A DNA stretch of 64,000 nt from DASYXW01 sp035934405 (GCA_035934405.1 DASYXW010000030.1:41637-105636); one strand, 5' to 3'. Shown: positions 21,305-30,983, numbered from the stretch's first letter. The notes: a model not told the origin generated them from the letters alone. Translations and numbers: made by a program.

Positions 21305-22138
21305 TCAATCCTTGATGGCCACCGGCGGATTGGTCCGCAACGCGACGTACGACGGGTCCTTGCTGATCTTCAGGAAGTCCGGGTCGGCGTCGAGCTTCTT
21401 GTCGTCCTTGAAGCCATCCTCGAAGGCGCGGCGCAGGTAACGGACGGCTTCTTCGGTGCGGCCGAGCGAGGCGAAGACCTTGGCGACGCAGAAGAAATAC
21501 TCCGCGTTCACGCTTTGCGCCTCGACCACCGTGGCCGTGGTGGAGTGCTCGCGGAGAATGTCGGGGTCCAGCACCAAGGCGGCGCGGTATTCCTCGATCG
21601 CCAGCAGAGGTTTTTTCATGCGGGAGTATGCCGTGCCGAGATTGAGGTGATAGGAGGCGGAGTTCGGTTCGAGCGCCAAAGCGCGCCGGTAATCCTTGAC
21701 GGACTTCCCGAACTTGTTGGCGAGGAAATAGGTGGTGCCGAGGTTGTTCCAGGCCTCCGAGAACTGCTTGTTGTCCTTCAGGGCCCGCCCGTACGCCTTC
21801 CGCGCGTCGCCGTACCGCTGCTCCTGCTGGAAGGCGATGCCCATCTTGTTCCAGAGGGCCGCGGCGCTCGGACTCGCCGTGCCCGATTCCCTCAGCGCCC
21901 GAACGTAATAATCCACGGCATCGGCGTACTCTTTGCGCGCCATGAAGATGTCGGCGCGTTGCTCGGACGAAAGCAGAGGATGGATGGTGGGCGCCTGCGC
22001 GTCTTGTGCCGGCGTGCGTGTTGCAGCCGGGTAGTCGGCTTGGATTGCAAAATCGAACCGCGGCGCCGCCACGCCTCCGGCGCACAGGATAAGAAGGCAA
22101 CCGGCCGGAGCCAGTCGCGTAAGGGTTCTCGTACTCAT
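21305..22138 (-). CDS. Exported TPR-repeat protein
   Basis: 277 aa from ATG 22138, after a G-rich ribosome site; upstream codons to 22165 add nothing recognisable. A signal peptide with possible lipobox-like cysteine (APAGCLLILCAGGVA) is followed by at least four tetratricopeptide units: ALWNKMGIAFQQEQRYGDAR, AWNNLGTTYFLANKFGKSVK, SYHLNLGTAYSRMKKPLLAI and EYFFCVAKVFASLGRTEEAV. TPR proteins act as assembly scaffolds; the partner is unknown. TACAAT is present on the minus strand about 45 bp upstream. Confidence 0.85.
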   Translation of the reverse strand: MSTRTLTRLAPAGCLLILCAGGVAAPRFDFAIQADYPAATRTPAQDAQAPTIHPLLSSEQRADIFMARKEYADAVDYYVRALRESGTASPSAAALWNKMGIAFQQEQRYGDARKAYGRALKDNKQFSEAWNNLGTTYFLANKFGKSVKDYRRALALEPNSASYHLNLGTAYSRMKKPLLAIEEYRAALVLDPDILREHSTTATVVEAQSVNAEYFFCVAKVFASLGRTEEAVRYLRRAFEDGFKDDKKLDADPDFLKISKDPSYVALRTNPPVAIKD

Positions 22139-22279
22139 GGTCCACCCCCGCTCGATCGCCCTCACCCAACGCTTGCAATCCTATTGTAACTCACAAAAGC
22201 CTCCCCGGCGTCAACTGCAATTGGGTTTGGCGCGCTCGACAGCGCATTCCCGTTGTGAGACTCTGAACCGGGAGCTCCT

Positions 22280-22729
22280 ATGGAAACCAAAAAGGCTTAC
22301 AAGTCTTTCCTGTACAAGACAACCGTCTCCTGGAAATCGGCCCTGCGGGGCGCGCTCGCCTCCGCGGGCAAGGCGGAGATCGAAGTTGGGAATCCTCCCG
22401 AGTTTAGGGGCCAGGCGGGCGTGTGGTGCCCCGAAGATTTGCTGGTTGGCGCGCTCAACACCTGCCTGATGCTGACCTTCATCGTCTTTGCCGAGCGGCG
22501 CGGCGTGGGGCTGGTTTCCTACGAGAGCAACGCGGAAGGATTGCTCGAGCACGTCGAGGGCAAGTATCGCGTGACCCAGGTCACCGTCGAGCCGCGCATC
22601 GTGGTGAAGTCCCAGGCGGATCTGGAACTGGCGCGCCAGCTTATCGAGAAAGTCGAAGACAATTGCTTCATCTCGAACTCGATTACCGCCGGAGTCAAGT
22701 TCGTGCCCCAGATTCAGATCACCGAGTAA
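22280..22729 (+). CDS. OsmC/Ohr-family peroxide-reductase-like protein
   Basis: 149 aa, with GGGAG before the ATG. The OsmC fold is indicated by the N-terminal strand YKTTVSWKSALRG, PEDLLVGALNTCLMLTF with the first redox Cys on the central helix, and KVEDNCFISNSI with the second. The pair would reduce organic hydroperoxides. Divergent from the TPR gene and convergent with the sugar transferase; the short downstream gap carries CCTGACCCCTGATCCC word repeats. Confidence 0.87.
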   Translation: METKKAYKSFLYKTTVSWKSALRGALASAGKAEIEVGNPPEFRGQAGVWCPEDLLVGALNTCLMLTFIVFAERRGVGLVSYESNAEGLLEHVEGKYRVTQVTVEPRIVVKSQADLELARQLIEKVEDNCFISNSITAGVKFVPQIQITE

Positions 22730-22768
22730 TGGGATCAGCGGGGCTTCCCTGACCCCTGATCCCTAAAC

Positions 22769-24208
22769 TCAACTCGCTCCGCGGCCGAGTAAGACCGCCG
22801 GAATCGTCTTCAGCAGGATTTTCCAGTCGAGCGACGGCGACCAGTTGTCAATGTACTGAAGATCGAGTTCCATCCAGCGGCGAAAATTCAGGGTGCTGCG
22901 TCCTTCGAGCGCCCACAGGCAGGTGAGTCCCGGCTGCATTCGCAACCGGCGCCGCTGCCAGCGCTCATACTGCTCCACCTCCTCGGGCAGCGGCGGCCGC
23001 GGCCCCACAAACGACATGTCGCCCTTGAGGATGTTCACGAGCTGCGGAAGCTCATCCAGGCTGAACCGGCGCATGAACCGCCCCACCTTGGTGCAGCGCG
23101 GGTCGTCTCGGATCTTGAACGCTGGCCCGTCGGCTTCGTTGAGAGGGGCAAGCTCGTCCCGGCGCGCCTCTGCTCCCTGGTGCATCGAGCGGAACTTCAG
23201 CAGGCTGAACCGTCGGCCGCCCAGGCCGCAGCGCGTCTGCCGGTAGAGCACCGGCCCCGGCGAGGTCAGCTTGATGGCCAAAGCGAGCAGCAGAAAAACC
23301 GGAGAGAGCGCGGCCACCAACACGAGCGCCATGACGAAATCCATCACGCGTTTCCCGAGCAGCAGGTATTCGTTTTCCGGAGTCGGTGAAAAAGTGAGCA
23401 GGGGCGTCCGCCCCAGCCGCTCCAGGTAGACGCGGGAAACGGCGTGCGGGAAAAAGCTCAGCAGCAGGCGGGTCTTCACGCCTTCTTCCTCGCAGATCCG
23501 GAACGTCTCTTGCAAAAGGTCAAGTTGGTCTTGCGAGACGGCGAAGATCACCTCATCAATCACGTGCCGGCGCAGCAATTCCGGCAGCTCGCCCAGCGTA
23601 TACACCGGGTAGGAGCGGCCGAGCGTCGACTGTTCTACCGTCTCAGCCATCGCGGAGCCTGTCTCTGGCGGGCCGACCGTTGCGAACCCTGAGAGCGTCA
23701 TGCCGCGGTTGCGGTTCCGCTCGATGGCGCGCGCGATCTCCAGCGCTTCCGGCGCCGCGCCCACCAGCACAAAATTGCGGAAGCTTGAAAAGCGCCGCCT
23801 CAAAGGCTCGGCCAGGCGGCGGGCGATGAGCCGGAAGAGAACCATCGCGCCGAGGTCAGCCAGGGCGAAGAACCCCAGCAGCAGACGGCTGATGTACTCC
23901 TGCTTCAGCGCGAAGTCGAGGGCGAACAAAAGGGTAGTTGAGATCGCGCCGACTTTGAGGGGATCGAGGAAGGCGCGGCGCATCTCCTCCTCGCGAATCT
24001 CGCGGTAGACTCCCATCGCCAAGCCGACGCCCACCCAGAGCACCACGAGCAGCGGGACAATCCAAAGGTAGTAGACGGCGGGATAAAGCGGCCGCAGGCC
24101 GGCGAGGCGGGAGCGAACCGAGTGCGCCAGCCAGAAGCTCGCGAGCGCCAGCGCGCCATCCGCCAGCATATACAGCGCCCCGATCATGCGGTTGTGGCGC
24201 GAGAACAT
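22769..24208 (-). CDS. Undecaprenyl-phosphate sugar phosphotransferase (exopolysaccharide initiation)
   Basis: 479 aa. Four N-terminal membrane helices, a CoA-binding-like middle domain (FVLVGAAPEALEIARAIE), a fifth helix (VMDFVMALVLVAALSPVFLL) and the catalytic bacterial sugar transferase domain: TSPGPVLYRQTRCGLGGR, KFRSMH, RFSLDELPQLVNILKGDMS, VGPRPPLPEEVEQY and QPGLTCLWALEGRS. This is the WcaJ/EpsL type polyisoprenyl-phosphate glycosyltransferase that loads the first sugar onto undecaprenyl phosphate. No other polysaccharide gene is adjacent, so it stands alone here. Confidence 0.94.
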   Translation of the reverse strand: MFSRHNRMIGALYMLADGALALASFWLAHSVRSRLAGLRPLYPAVYYLWIVPLLVVLWVGVGLAMGVYREIREEEMRRAFLDPLKVGAISTTLLFALDFALKQEYISRLLLGFFALADLGAMVLFRLIARRLAEPLRRRFSSFRNFVLVGAAPEALEIARAIERNRNRGMTLSGFATVGPPETGSAMAETVEQSTLGRSYPVYTLGELPELLRRHVIDEVIFAVSQDQLDLLQETFRICEEEGVKTRLLLSFFPHAVSRVYLERLGRTPLLTFSPTPENEYLLLGKRVMDFVMALVLVAALSPVFLLLALAIKLTSPGPVLYRQTRCGLGGRRFSLLKFRSMHQGAEARRDELAPLNEADGPAFKIRDDPRCTKVGRFMRRFSLDELPQLVNILKGDMSFVGPRPPLPEEVEQYERWQRRRLRMQPGLTCLWALEGRSTLNFRRWMELDLQYIDNWSPSLDWKILLKTIPAVLLGRGAS

Positions 24209-25158
24209 GTTCGAGGGCCATCTTAGCAGAATTGCGAGTTGTGCGATGGTGCATCCCGCCGCAGGGGACGGGCGTCAGCGCGGGCGTCAGGAGAACGCCC
24301 GCATTCACGTTACTTATATTAACTATTGATTTATTGTTCATTTCATGCTAGAAGGAGGCTGGCGGAAGTGAGGTTCAAAGTTTATGGAGTGACATTCGGT
24401 GAGGTAGCGCCGGCATTTTGCCAGCTGGCGCGCGGCGCATCCCTTCGTTGCACTCAGGGCTAGGATGTGGCTGGAGGTGAGGCAGCGAGCGCGAGGCTCG
24501 TCCCTGATACCATCGGGGGTCGGCCTCGATTAGAATCAAAGGAGCGGGCTAGTTGAATAGGCTACACCGGCTACAAAGCCTCGACGAAGTCGGCCCCGGC
24601 GCAAGCCCCCGCTGGTGCCCTGTGTTTGAGGGTATGTCAATTGTTTTCAGCCGTATACATGCTACAGACAAGCCATGCTGGCCGTAACTTTGAAACCCGG
24701 CTGCCTCTAAGATTATGAGAACAGGATACACAAATGGCCGTCCGGAAACGGACACGCATAATGAAGGATGGGGCGCTTAATAAACTGAATATAAGGTGCT
24801 TATGGCTATATACGCAGATCAGCGAGTCTACTATAAGTGATTGATAATAAAAAAGATATATAAGCATCATTTTCGCAACAAAAAAAGGTGTTTTTATTCA
24901 AGGCCGTTCATAACTTCTGAAGAAAAAAGGGCATAACGAAATGGCCCGAAGGAAATATAGCGACACGGCGCCGGAAATGGTGAATAAATCGGACAGTGAG
25001 ACTATGAATTATGTCTTGACCTGCAACCTGGCGCAGTGGCCAACCATTCGGCTCCACCGGTCAGCGTGGCTGCCCTCCGCGAGTCTCTCAGAAGAGCCGA
25101 GGCTGGCGAAACAGAACAGTTCTCCGATGAACTGGAGGCCAGGCTCGCGAGGCGCCCT
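24209..25158. other. AT-rich intergenic island with a hairpin, no convincing gene
   Basis: The stretch 24300-24960 is markedly AT-richer than its surroundings, including TTACTTATATTAACTATTG, TGATAATAAAAAAGATAT and an A8/T5 pair near 24880-24895. A perfect 8-bp stem GCGGGCGT/ACGCCCGC with a 7-nt loop (24279-24301) lies in the sugar transferase leader. No family is recognisable in any frame. It may hold promoters for the divergent sugar transferase and sensor kinase. Confidence 0.5.
24279..24301. other. Perfect 8-bp hairpin in the sugar transferase leader
   Basis: GCGGGCGT (24279-24286), loop CAGGAGA, ACGCCCGC (24294-24301). No T-run follows on either strand, so it is not an obvious terminator. 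Confidence 0.5.
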
Positions 25159-28100
25159 ATGACGCTGGGCACGAAGGCTCTGGTGATCATCACACTGACC
25201 CTGGCCGGTCTCGTCACCCTGTTGTATGCCAGTTCGCGCGTGGTCCTTCTGGGCCGCTTCGCGGATCTCGAACAGCAGCAGAACGCCGGGGACGTGAAGC
25301 GTGCTCTGAGCGCGCTCGCGGATGACCTGGCCACGCTCAACAGCACGACGGCCGACTATGCGGCGTGGGATCGCGCTTACGCCTTCATGGAGGACCGCAA
25401 TCCCGGCTTTGTCCCCTCCGAGCTCTCGAGTGATACCCTGGCCGGGCTTCGCGTCAACCTGGTGCTGCTCTTCGACTCCTCCGGCGCCATGGTCTACGGT
25501 GCGCGCTACACCTCGAAGAGCTTTGACCAGTACCTCTCGCCCACCGGCCGGCTCTTGCGGCGTCCCGGCGCGGAAACGCCGGTGACCGGCATTGTTCTGC
25601 TCCCCGAAGGCCCCATTCTTCTGGCCTCCTGGCCCATCCTCACCACCGAGCGCCAAGGCCCCATGCGTGGAACGCTCATCATGGGCCGCTACCTCGATGC
25701 GGGTGAGATACGCCATCTGGGCGAAACCACGCAGTTGTCGCTCACCGTGAAGTGCCTCAACGATCCCCAGTTTCCCCCCGACTTTGAAGCGGCGCGCCCT
25801 TCGCTCCTTTTCCAAACAGGAGCGGTTTTCGTCCGGCCGTTGAGCCCTGAGTTGACGGCCGGGTACGCGCTCGTCCGGGACGTTTACGGGGAGCCGGCGC
25901 TGGTGGTCCGGGTCGACGAGCCGCGGACGATCTACACCCAGGGCCAGTCCAGCCAGGTCTATTTTCTCGTTGCCCTGCTGGCCGGCGGGCTGGTGTTTAT
26001 GCTGGTCACCATGGTTCTGTTGCACAAGGCCATTCTTTCGCGGCTCACAACGCTTAACGCCAGTGTCACGGCCATTGGTTCGACCGGAGACCTTTCGGCG
26101 CGGGTACCGGCGGCCGGCAGTGACGAGCTGGGGAGCCTGGGAGGCGCCATCAACAACATGCTCGCAGCCTTGGATCGCGCCCAGCGTGGGCGGCGCGAGT
26201 CCGAAGAGCGCTACCGGACGCTGGTGGAGCACGCGCCGGAGGCGATTGTTGTGCTGGACGCAGCGGCGGCCCGGTTCATCGAGGCGAACGAGAACGCCGC
26301 GCGCCTCTTCGGCCTGAGCCGCCAGGCTCTGCTCGAGACCGCCCCGGTAGGTTTTCGCGCGCCCACGCAGCCCGGCGGACGCTCTGCCTCCGAGCTGGCG
26401 CAGGAAAAAATCCAGGAAGCGCTCGTTGGCGGCGCGCCCGTGTTCGAGTGGACGCTGCGCAACTCGACGGGCGCTGACATCCCTTGCGAGGTGCGGCTGG
26501 TGCGCCTGCCCGATGATGCCGGCCGGCCCCTGGTCCGCGGCAGCATCACCGACATCACCATCCGCAAGCGGGCCGAGGCCGACATCCAGAAGGCCCGGGA
26601 AGTTGCCGAGGCGGCCAGCCGCGCCAAGAGCGAGTTTCTCGCCAACATGAGCCACGAGATTCGCACCCCGATGAACGGCATCCTGGGCATGACCGAACTG
26701 ACGCTCGATACCGACCTCAATCCGGAACAGCGCGAGAACCTGGGCATGGTCAAGACTTCCGCGGATTCCCTCCTGACTCTCATTAACGATATCCTCGACT
26801 TTTCCAAGATCGAGGCGGGCAAGCTCTCGCTCGACCCGATTGAGTTCAACCTGCGCGACTGTCTGGAGGAAACCACCAAAACGCTGGCCATTCAGGCGCA
26901 CCAGAAAGGACTGGAGCTGATCTGCGATGTGCGGCCCGAGGCGCCGGAAGTGGTTTTCGGCGACCCCAGCCGCGTGCGCCAGATTGTGGTGAACCTGATC
27001 GGGAACGCCATCAAATTCACCGAGCGGGGCGAAGTGGCTTTGGGAGTGGAAGTCGAGTCACGCGACGCGGCAAGCGTGTTGCTGCACTTTCGAGTGAGCG
27101 ATACCGGGATCGGCATCGCCCCGAAAAAACAGCGCGTCATTTTCGAGGCTTTTTCCCAGGCCGATGGTTCGACGACGCGCAAGTTCGGCGGCACCGGGCT
27201 GGGATTGACCATTTCTTCGCGACTGGTCGAGATGATGAAGGGCAGAATCTGGCTGGAGAGCGATCTCGGCAAGGGCAGCGTTTTTCACTTCACCGCCCAG
27301 GTCGGCCTGGGCGAGGCCCGGCCCGAGGCTCCGAAGCCCGCGAGCCTCGTCAGCCTGCCGGTGCTCGTGGTGGACGATAACGTCACGAATCGGCGCGTCC
27401 TGGCCAAACTGCTGGAGCGCTGGAGCATGAAGCCCGTCCTGGTCGAAAGCGCCCGGGCCGCTCTCGCCTCGTTGGAGCAGGCGGCGGCGGAAGGCAGGCC
27501 CTTCCCGCTGGTGCTCACGGACGCCTGGATGCCCGAAATGGACGGCTTCGCCCTCGCCGGGCAGATCAAGAAGAACCCCCGGCTTCAGGCCGCGACGATC
27601 ATGATGCTCACCTCGGCGGGCCAGCGTGGGGATGCGGCGCGATGCCGCAGCCTGGGCGTGGCCGCCTATCTGACCAAGCCCATCCGCCAGGCGGAATTGC
27701 GGGAAGCACTGCTGAGCGTGCTCGGACAGGACACGGCTTCGGCCCCGGCGCCAGGCCTGATCACACGCCATTCCTTGCGGGAGGAGCGCAAGCCGGCGCG
27801 CAGCCTCCGCATCCTGCTGGTTGAGGACAACCCCGTCAATCAGCAACTGGCCAGGAGGCTGCTGGAGAAGCGCGACCACAGCGTGGTCCTGGCCGGCAGC
27901 GGCCGTGAGGCCCTGACAGCCCTCGCCGCCGGATCCTTCGACGTCGCGCTGATGGACGTCCAGATGGCCGGGATGGATGGCCTGCAAGCGACGGCCGCCA
28001 TCCGCGAGACCGAGAGAGCGACCGGGTCTCATCTGCCCATCATCGCCATGACCGCGCACGCCATGACGGGCGACCGGGAGTGGTGTCTCTCCGCCGGCTG

Positions 28101-28602
28101 CGATGGCTACGTTTCGAAGCCGATCCGGGCAGAGGAGCTCTTTAAGGCGATCGCAAGCCTGACCGAGGAAAAGAGCACGCAGCCCGCGACGCACAACAAG
28201 ACGGCGGGACCGGGCGGCGTCGCCCCTGAAGCGGGTTCGAGCGAAAGCCCGGGTCCCTCGGTGTTCGACCGCGAGGGCACCCTCGCTCTGGTCGAGAACG
28301 ATACCGGCCTGCTGGGAGAGATGGCGGCGCTGTTTCTTGAAGACTCGCCGAAGATGTTGGACGCCATCCGCCAGGCACTCGATCTCGGCGATTTCCCGGC
28401 GCTGGCCGGCACCGCCCACGCGCTCAGGGGCTCGGTGGGAAACTTCGCCGCCCGGGAGGCGTTGCTGGCGGCTCGAAACCTGCAAGACGCGGCTGACACG
28501 GGTGACCGGGGGCGCGTGCAGGAAGCCTTGCCGGCGGTCGAAGCCGCGATGGCTCGCCTTCGTTCGGTGCTGACAGATCTTGCCAAGGCGGTGGCGCACT
28601 GA
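25159..28602 (+). CDS. Hybrid sensor histidine kinase CHASE4-HAMP-PAS-HisKA-HATPase-REC-REC-Hpt
   Basis: 1147 aa from ATG 25159 (GAGG six bases upstream); a GTG at 25036 would add 41 residues without a clear ribosome site. TM1 (KALVIITLTLAGLVTLLYAS), a CHASE4-like periplasmic domain (TTADYAAWDRAYAFME), TM2 (FLVALLAGGLVFMLVTMVLL), HAMP and PAS (ERYRTLVEHAPEAIVVLD). The kinase H-box is FLANMSHEIRTPMNGILGM; N/G boxes are NLIGNAIKF, DTGIGIAP and GTGLGLTIS. Two receivers follow (LVVDDN..DAWMPEMDG and LLVEDN..DVQMAGMDG) and a C-terminal Hpt (AHALRGSVGNF). It is a BarA/GacS-like four-step phosphorelay with no cognate output regulator adjacent; pilT is 69 bp downstream. Confidence 0.95.
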   Translation: MTLGTKALVIITLTLAGLVTLLYASSRVVLLGRFADLEQQQNAGDVKRALSALADDLATLNSTTADYAAWDRAYAFMEDRNPGFVPSELSSDTLAGLRVNLVLLFDSSGAMVYGARYTSKSFDQYLSPTGRLLRRPGAETPVTGIVLLPEGPILLASWPILTTERQGPMRGTLIMGRYLDAGEIRHLGETTQLSLTVKCLNDPQFPPDFEAARPSLLFQTGAVFVRPLSPELTAGYALVRDVYGEPALVVRVDEPRTIYTQGQSSQVYFLVALLAGGLVFMLVTMVLLHKAILSRLTTLNASVTAIGSTGDLSARVPAAGSDELGSLGGAINNMLAALDRAQRGRRESEERYRTLVEHAPEAIVVLDAAAARFIEANENAARLFGLSRQALLETAPVGFRAPTQPGGRSASELAQEKIQEALVGGAPVFEWTLRNSTGADIPCEVRLVRLPDDAGRPLVRGSITDITIRKRAEADIQKAREVAEAASRAKSEFLANMSHEIRTPMNGILGMTELTLDTDLNPEQRENLGMVKTSADSLLTLINDILDFSKIEAGKLSLDPIEFNLRDCLEETTKTLAIQAHQKGLELICDVRPEAPEVVFGDPSRVRQIVVNLIGNAIKFTERGEVALGVEVESRDAASVLLHFRVSDTGIGIAPKKQRVIFEAFSQADGSTTRKFGGTGLGLTISSRLVEMMKGRIWLESDLGKGSVFHFTAQVGLGEARPEAPKPASLVSLPVLVVDDNVTNRRVLAKLLERWSMKPVLVESARAALASLEQAAAEGRPFPLVLTDAWMPEMDGFALAGQIKKNPRLQAATIMMLTSAGQRGDAARCRSLGVAAYLTKPIRQAELREALLSVLGQDTASAPAPGLITRHSLREERKPARSLRILLVEDNPVNQQLARRLLEKRDHSVVLAGSGREALTALAAGSFDVALMDVQMAGMDGLQATAAIRETERATGSHLPIIAMTAHAMTGDREWCLSAGCDGYVSKPIRAEELFKAIASLTEEKSTQPATHNKTAGPGGVAPEAGSSESPGPSVFDREGTLALVENDTGLLGEMAALFLEDSPKMLDAIRQALDLGDFPALAGTAHALRGSVGNFAAREALLAARNLQDAADTGDRGRVQEALPAVEAAMARLRSVLTDLAKAVAH

Positions 28603-28671
28603 GCGCGCCGCTCATAGGCGGTGCTACAGAAAATGAGTCACCATATCTCGCAAACCGCACGAGGGGAACCG

Positions 28672-29835
28672 ATGGGCACATCCGCCGCAACCGCCGGTCT
28701 CTCGATCGTCGAGCCCCCGGCAATCGGCCGCGACGTCTCGACGCTCGAGATGCTGAGAGCCATGGTCGAGACGCCGGGCCGCGTCAGTGACCTCATCTTT
28801 TCGCCTCGTCGCCCTCCCCAGGTGGAGCTCAGTGGGCAACTGGTTCCGGTTGAGATTGCGGGCATCGAAACGCTGACCCCGCAAGACACCACGCGCATCG
28901 CCGCCGAACTGATCGGCGACAATGACCTCGCCAGGGAGAAACTGCGCACGGACGGTTCCTGCGACATCTCCTATAGTCTGGCCTCGGTGTGCCGGTTCCG
29001 CGTCAACATCTTCATGCAGCGCGGTTCCCACGCCATCGTGATGCGCGTGATCCCTTCCGACGTGCCCGACTTTGACACTTACAAGCTGCCTCCTCAGCTC
29101 GCCGAGATCGTCAATCTCAAGAACGGCCTGGTGCTCGTCACCGGCCCTACGGGCTCGGGCAAGTCCTCGACGCTGGCCGCCATCGTTGACAAGATCAACC
29201 GCGAGCGGGCTTACCACATCATCACCATCGAAGACCCCATCGAGTTCCTGCACGCCCACAAGCGTTCAACAGTTCACCAGCGCGAGCTGCACTCCGACAC
29301 GCCAACCTTCGCGCTGGCTCTGCGCGCCGCCCTGCGGCAAGCGCCCAAGGTGATTCTGGTGGGTGAGATGCGCGACCAGGAAACCATTGAGACCGCTCTC
29401 GAAGCCGGCGAAACCGGCCACCTGGTTCTTTCCACCCTGCACACCATTGACGCCTCCAAGACCGTCGAGCGCATCGTCGGCGTCTTTCCTCTGGATCAGC
29501 AGCAAGCCATCCGCACGCGCCTCGCCAAGAGCTTCCGCTACATCATCTCGCAGCGGCTCATCCCGGCGCAGAACGGAACCTCGCGAGTGGCGGCGATGGA
29601 AATCCTGAAAGGGACGCTGCGCACGCGCGAGTACGTGGAAAAGGGCGAATCGGAAGGCAAGACGCTGGTGGACGCCATGCGCGACGGCGAGCTCGAAGGT
29701 ATGCAGCACTTCGATGCCGAAATCGAGAAGATGATCCGCGCCGGAGTGATCGGTATGTCGACCGGACTCGCCTATTCAACGAACGCGGGCAACCTGCGCT
29801 TGCAGCTCGCCGACTTGCCTTACGACGGCGCGTAG
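28672..29835 (+). CDS. pilT: Type IV pilus retraction ATPase PilT-like
   Basis: 387 aa from ATG 28672, preceded by GAGGGG; upstream in-frame starts (28621, 28633) lack one. Walker A GPTGSGKSSTLAAI, Asp box IITIEDPIEFLH, Walker B VILVGEMRDQETI and the His box GHLVLSTLHTIDASKT are present, as are the C-terminal RLAKSFRYIISQRLIP and AAMEIL. It would power pilus retraction (twitching) on the cytoplasmic side of the inner membrane. The N-terminal 20 residues differ from classical PilT, and the AIRNLIRE-like motif is not obvious, so a PilU or PilT2 role is possible. The sensor kinase upstream may control motility. Confidence 0.92.
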   Translation: MGTSAATAGLSIVEPPAIGRDVSTLEMLRAMVETPGRVSDLIFSPRRPPQVELSGQLVPVEIAGIETLTPQDTTRIAAELIGDNDLAREKLRTDGSCDISYSLASVCRFRVNIFMQRGSHAIVMRVIPSDVPDFDTYKLPPQLAEIVNLKNGLVLVTGPTGSGKSSTLAAIVDKINRERAYHIITIEDPIEFLHAHKRSTVHQRELHSDTPTFALALRAALRQAPKVILVGEMRDQETIETALEAGETGHLVLSTLHTIDASKTVERIVGVFPLDQQQAIRTRLAKSFRYIISQRLIPAQNGTSRVAAMEILKGTLRTREYVEKGESEGKTLVDAMRDGELEGMQHFDAEIEKMIRAGVIGMSTGLAYSTNAGNLRLQLADLPYDGA

Positions 29836-29841
29836 CAGGGT

Positions 29842-30558
29842 TCAACTCTGGGATTCGCTGGCCGGCGTCAGCAGCCGGAGGGGCCGGAGGGGCCGGAGGG
29901 GAAAGAGCGGCAGAAGATGGATCTTGACTGGCTGAAAAGTCTGGCGATGCTCGGGGCAGGGACCATAGTGTGCCAGGCCGTCGAGATGTTCGGGCGTGCC
30001 GTATCCCTTGTTCCGGGCGAGCTGGTACTGCGGGTACAGCCGGTCGAGCCTGACCAGGTGCGCGTCACGCGCCACCTTGGCAAGAATCGAAGCCGCGGCG
30101 ATGGAAACCGAGCGCGCGTCGCCGTGAATGAGGGCGCGGTAGGGAACGTCATATTCCACCGCGTCGCCCCAGCCGGAGAGGCGCATGGCGTCGGTGAGCA
30201 CGAAATCGGGAGGCGGAGCGAGCGCGCCGAGAGCCTGGATCATGGCCCGGCGCGAAGCCTGGTAGACGTTCAGTGCGTCCACCTCGGCGGCGGGCACGGC
30301 GACGACTTGGAAGGCTATGGCATGGGCGCGAATCTCGACATCCAGCTCGGCCCGGACTTCGGGGGCAAGCTTCTTGGAATCGTCGAGACCGGCAATCGGT
30401 TGATCGGGATCGAGAATGACGGCGGCGGCGTACAACGGACCGAGCAGCGCGCCGCGGCCCGCTTCGTCGCATCCCGCCACGCGCCGCCAGCCGCGCCGCC
30501 AAGCCAGTGCTTCGTGGAGCCGCGTGCAGCGGAACTGCCTTGGATCGCGCGCGCGCAT
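29842..30558 (-). CDS. rnhB: Ribonuclease HII
   Basis: 238 aa. The catalytic block GCDEAGRGALLGP carries the first Asp-Glu pair; DDSKKLAPEVR, the LTDAMRL aspartate, DARSVSIAAASILAKVARD and the NKGYGTPEHLDGLAHYGPCPEHRQTF motif complete the site. It removes ribonucleotides from RNA-DNA hybrids. The usual GRGPLAGPV reads GRGALLGPL. The last ~20 residues (LPLFPLRPLRPLRLL) come from a GGGGCCGGA tandem word and are probably not part of the fold. A promoter lies immediately upstream, implying a near-leaderless transcript. Confidence 0.95.
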   Translation of the reverse strand: MRARDPRQFRCTRLHEALAWRRGWRRVAGCDEAGRGALLGPLYAAAVILDPDQPIAGLDDSKKLAPEVRAELDVEIRAHAIAFQVVAVPAAEVDALNVYQASRRAMIQALGALAPPPDFVLTDAMRLSGWGDAVEYDVPYRALIHGDARSVSIAAASILAKVARDAHLVRLDRLYPQYQLARNKGYGTPEHLDGLAHYGPCPEHRQTFQPVKIHLLPLFPLRPLRPLRLLTPASESQS

Positions 30559-30565
30559 CGCGCCT

Positions 30566-30594
30566 ATTATTCACCAGCAGCGCGCCCGAGCCAA
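30566..30594 (-). promoter_or_regulatory. Sigma-70-type promoter of rnhB
   Basis: On the minus strand TTGGCT (30594-30589), a 17-nt spacer and AATAAT (30571-30566). The -10 ends seven bases before the ATG at 30558, so transcription would start almost at the start codon. Confidence 0.45.
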
Positions 30595-30623
30595 ATAAAA
30601 TCGGTCGGGCATCGGAGCCGCCA

Positions 30624-30983
30624 TCAGGCTTCATGCTCGGTACGCACTTCGCGCAGGCGGGCCGCTTTGCCCTTGAGCTTGCGCAGGTAATACAGCTTGG
30701 CGCGCCGCACCTTGCCGGATCGCGTCACCTCAATCTTGTCGATCACGGGCGAGTGCAGCGGAAAGATACGCTCCACGCCCTGGCCAAAGGAAATCTTGCG
30801 GACCGTGAACGTGGAGTGGCTGGCGCCACGCCGCAGACGGATGACGGTCCCTTCGAAAACCTGGATGCGTTCCTTGTCCCCTTCTTTGATCTTCACGTGG
30901 ACGCGCACGTTATCGCCCGGATTCATTGCCGGCAAATCCTTCTTCGACTGCTCTTGTTCGATCTTCTCCAGTATGCTGGTCAT
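30624..30983 (-). CDS. rplS: 50S ribosomal protein L19
   Basis: 119 aa from ATG 30983, with GAGGAG eight bases upstream. The L19 signature is intact: NPGDNVRVHVKIKEGDKERI, QVFEGTVIRLRRGASHSTFT, VRKISFGQGVERIFPLHSP and the basic tail VRRAKLYYLRKLKGKAARL. L19 sits at the 30S-50S interface. Last member of the ffh-rpsP-rimM-trmD-rplS order; the gap to trmD is 57 bp. Confidence 0.97.
   Translation of the reverse strand: MTSILEKIEQEQSKKDLPAMNPGDNVRVHVKIKEGDKERIQVFEGTVIRLRRGASHSTFTVRKISFGQGVERIFPLHSPVIDKIEVTRSGKVRRAKLYYLRKLKGKAARLREVRTEHEA

Noticed and set aside
24560..24780. Possible c-di-GMP or other riboswitch before the sensor kinase
   Set aside because: No match to conserved riboswitch core words or a consistent stem arrangement.
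24941..25162. 73-residue ORF as a leader peptide of the kinase gene
   Set aside because: It overlaps the kinase in another frame, loses protein character after ~25 residues and has only a weak ribosome site.
25009..28599. Long minus-strand ORFs opposite the hybrid kinase
   Set aside because: Shadows; kinase motifs on the plus strand are complete.
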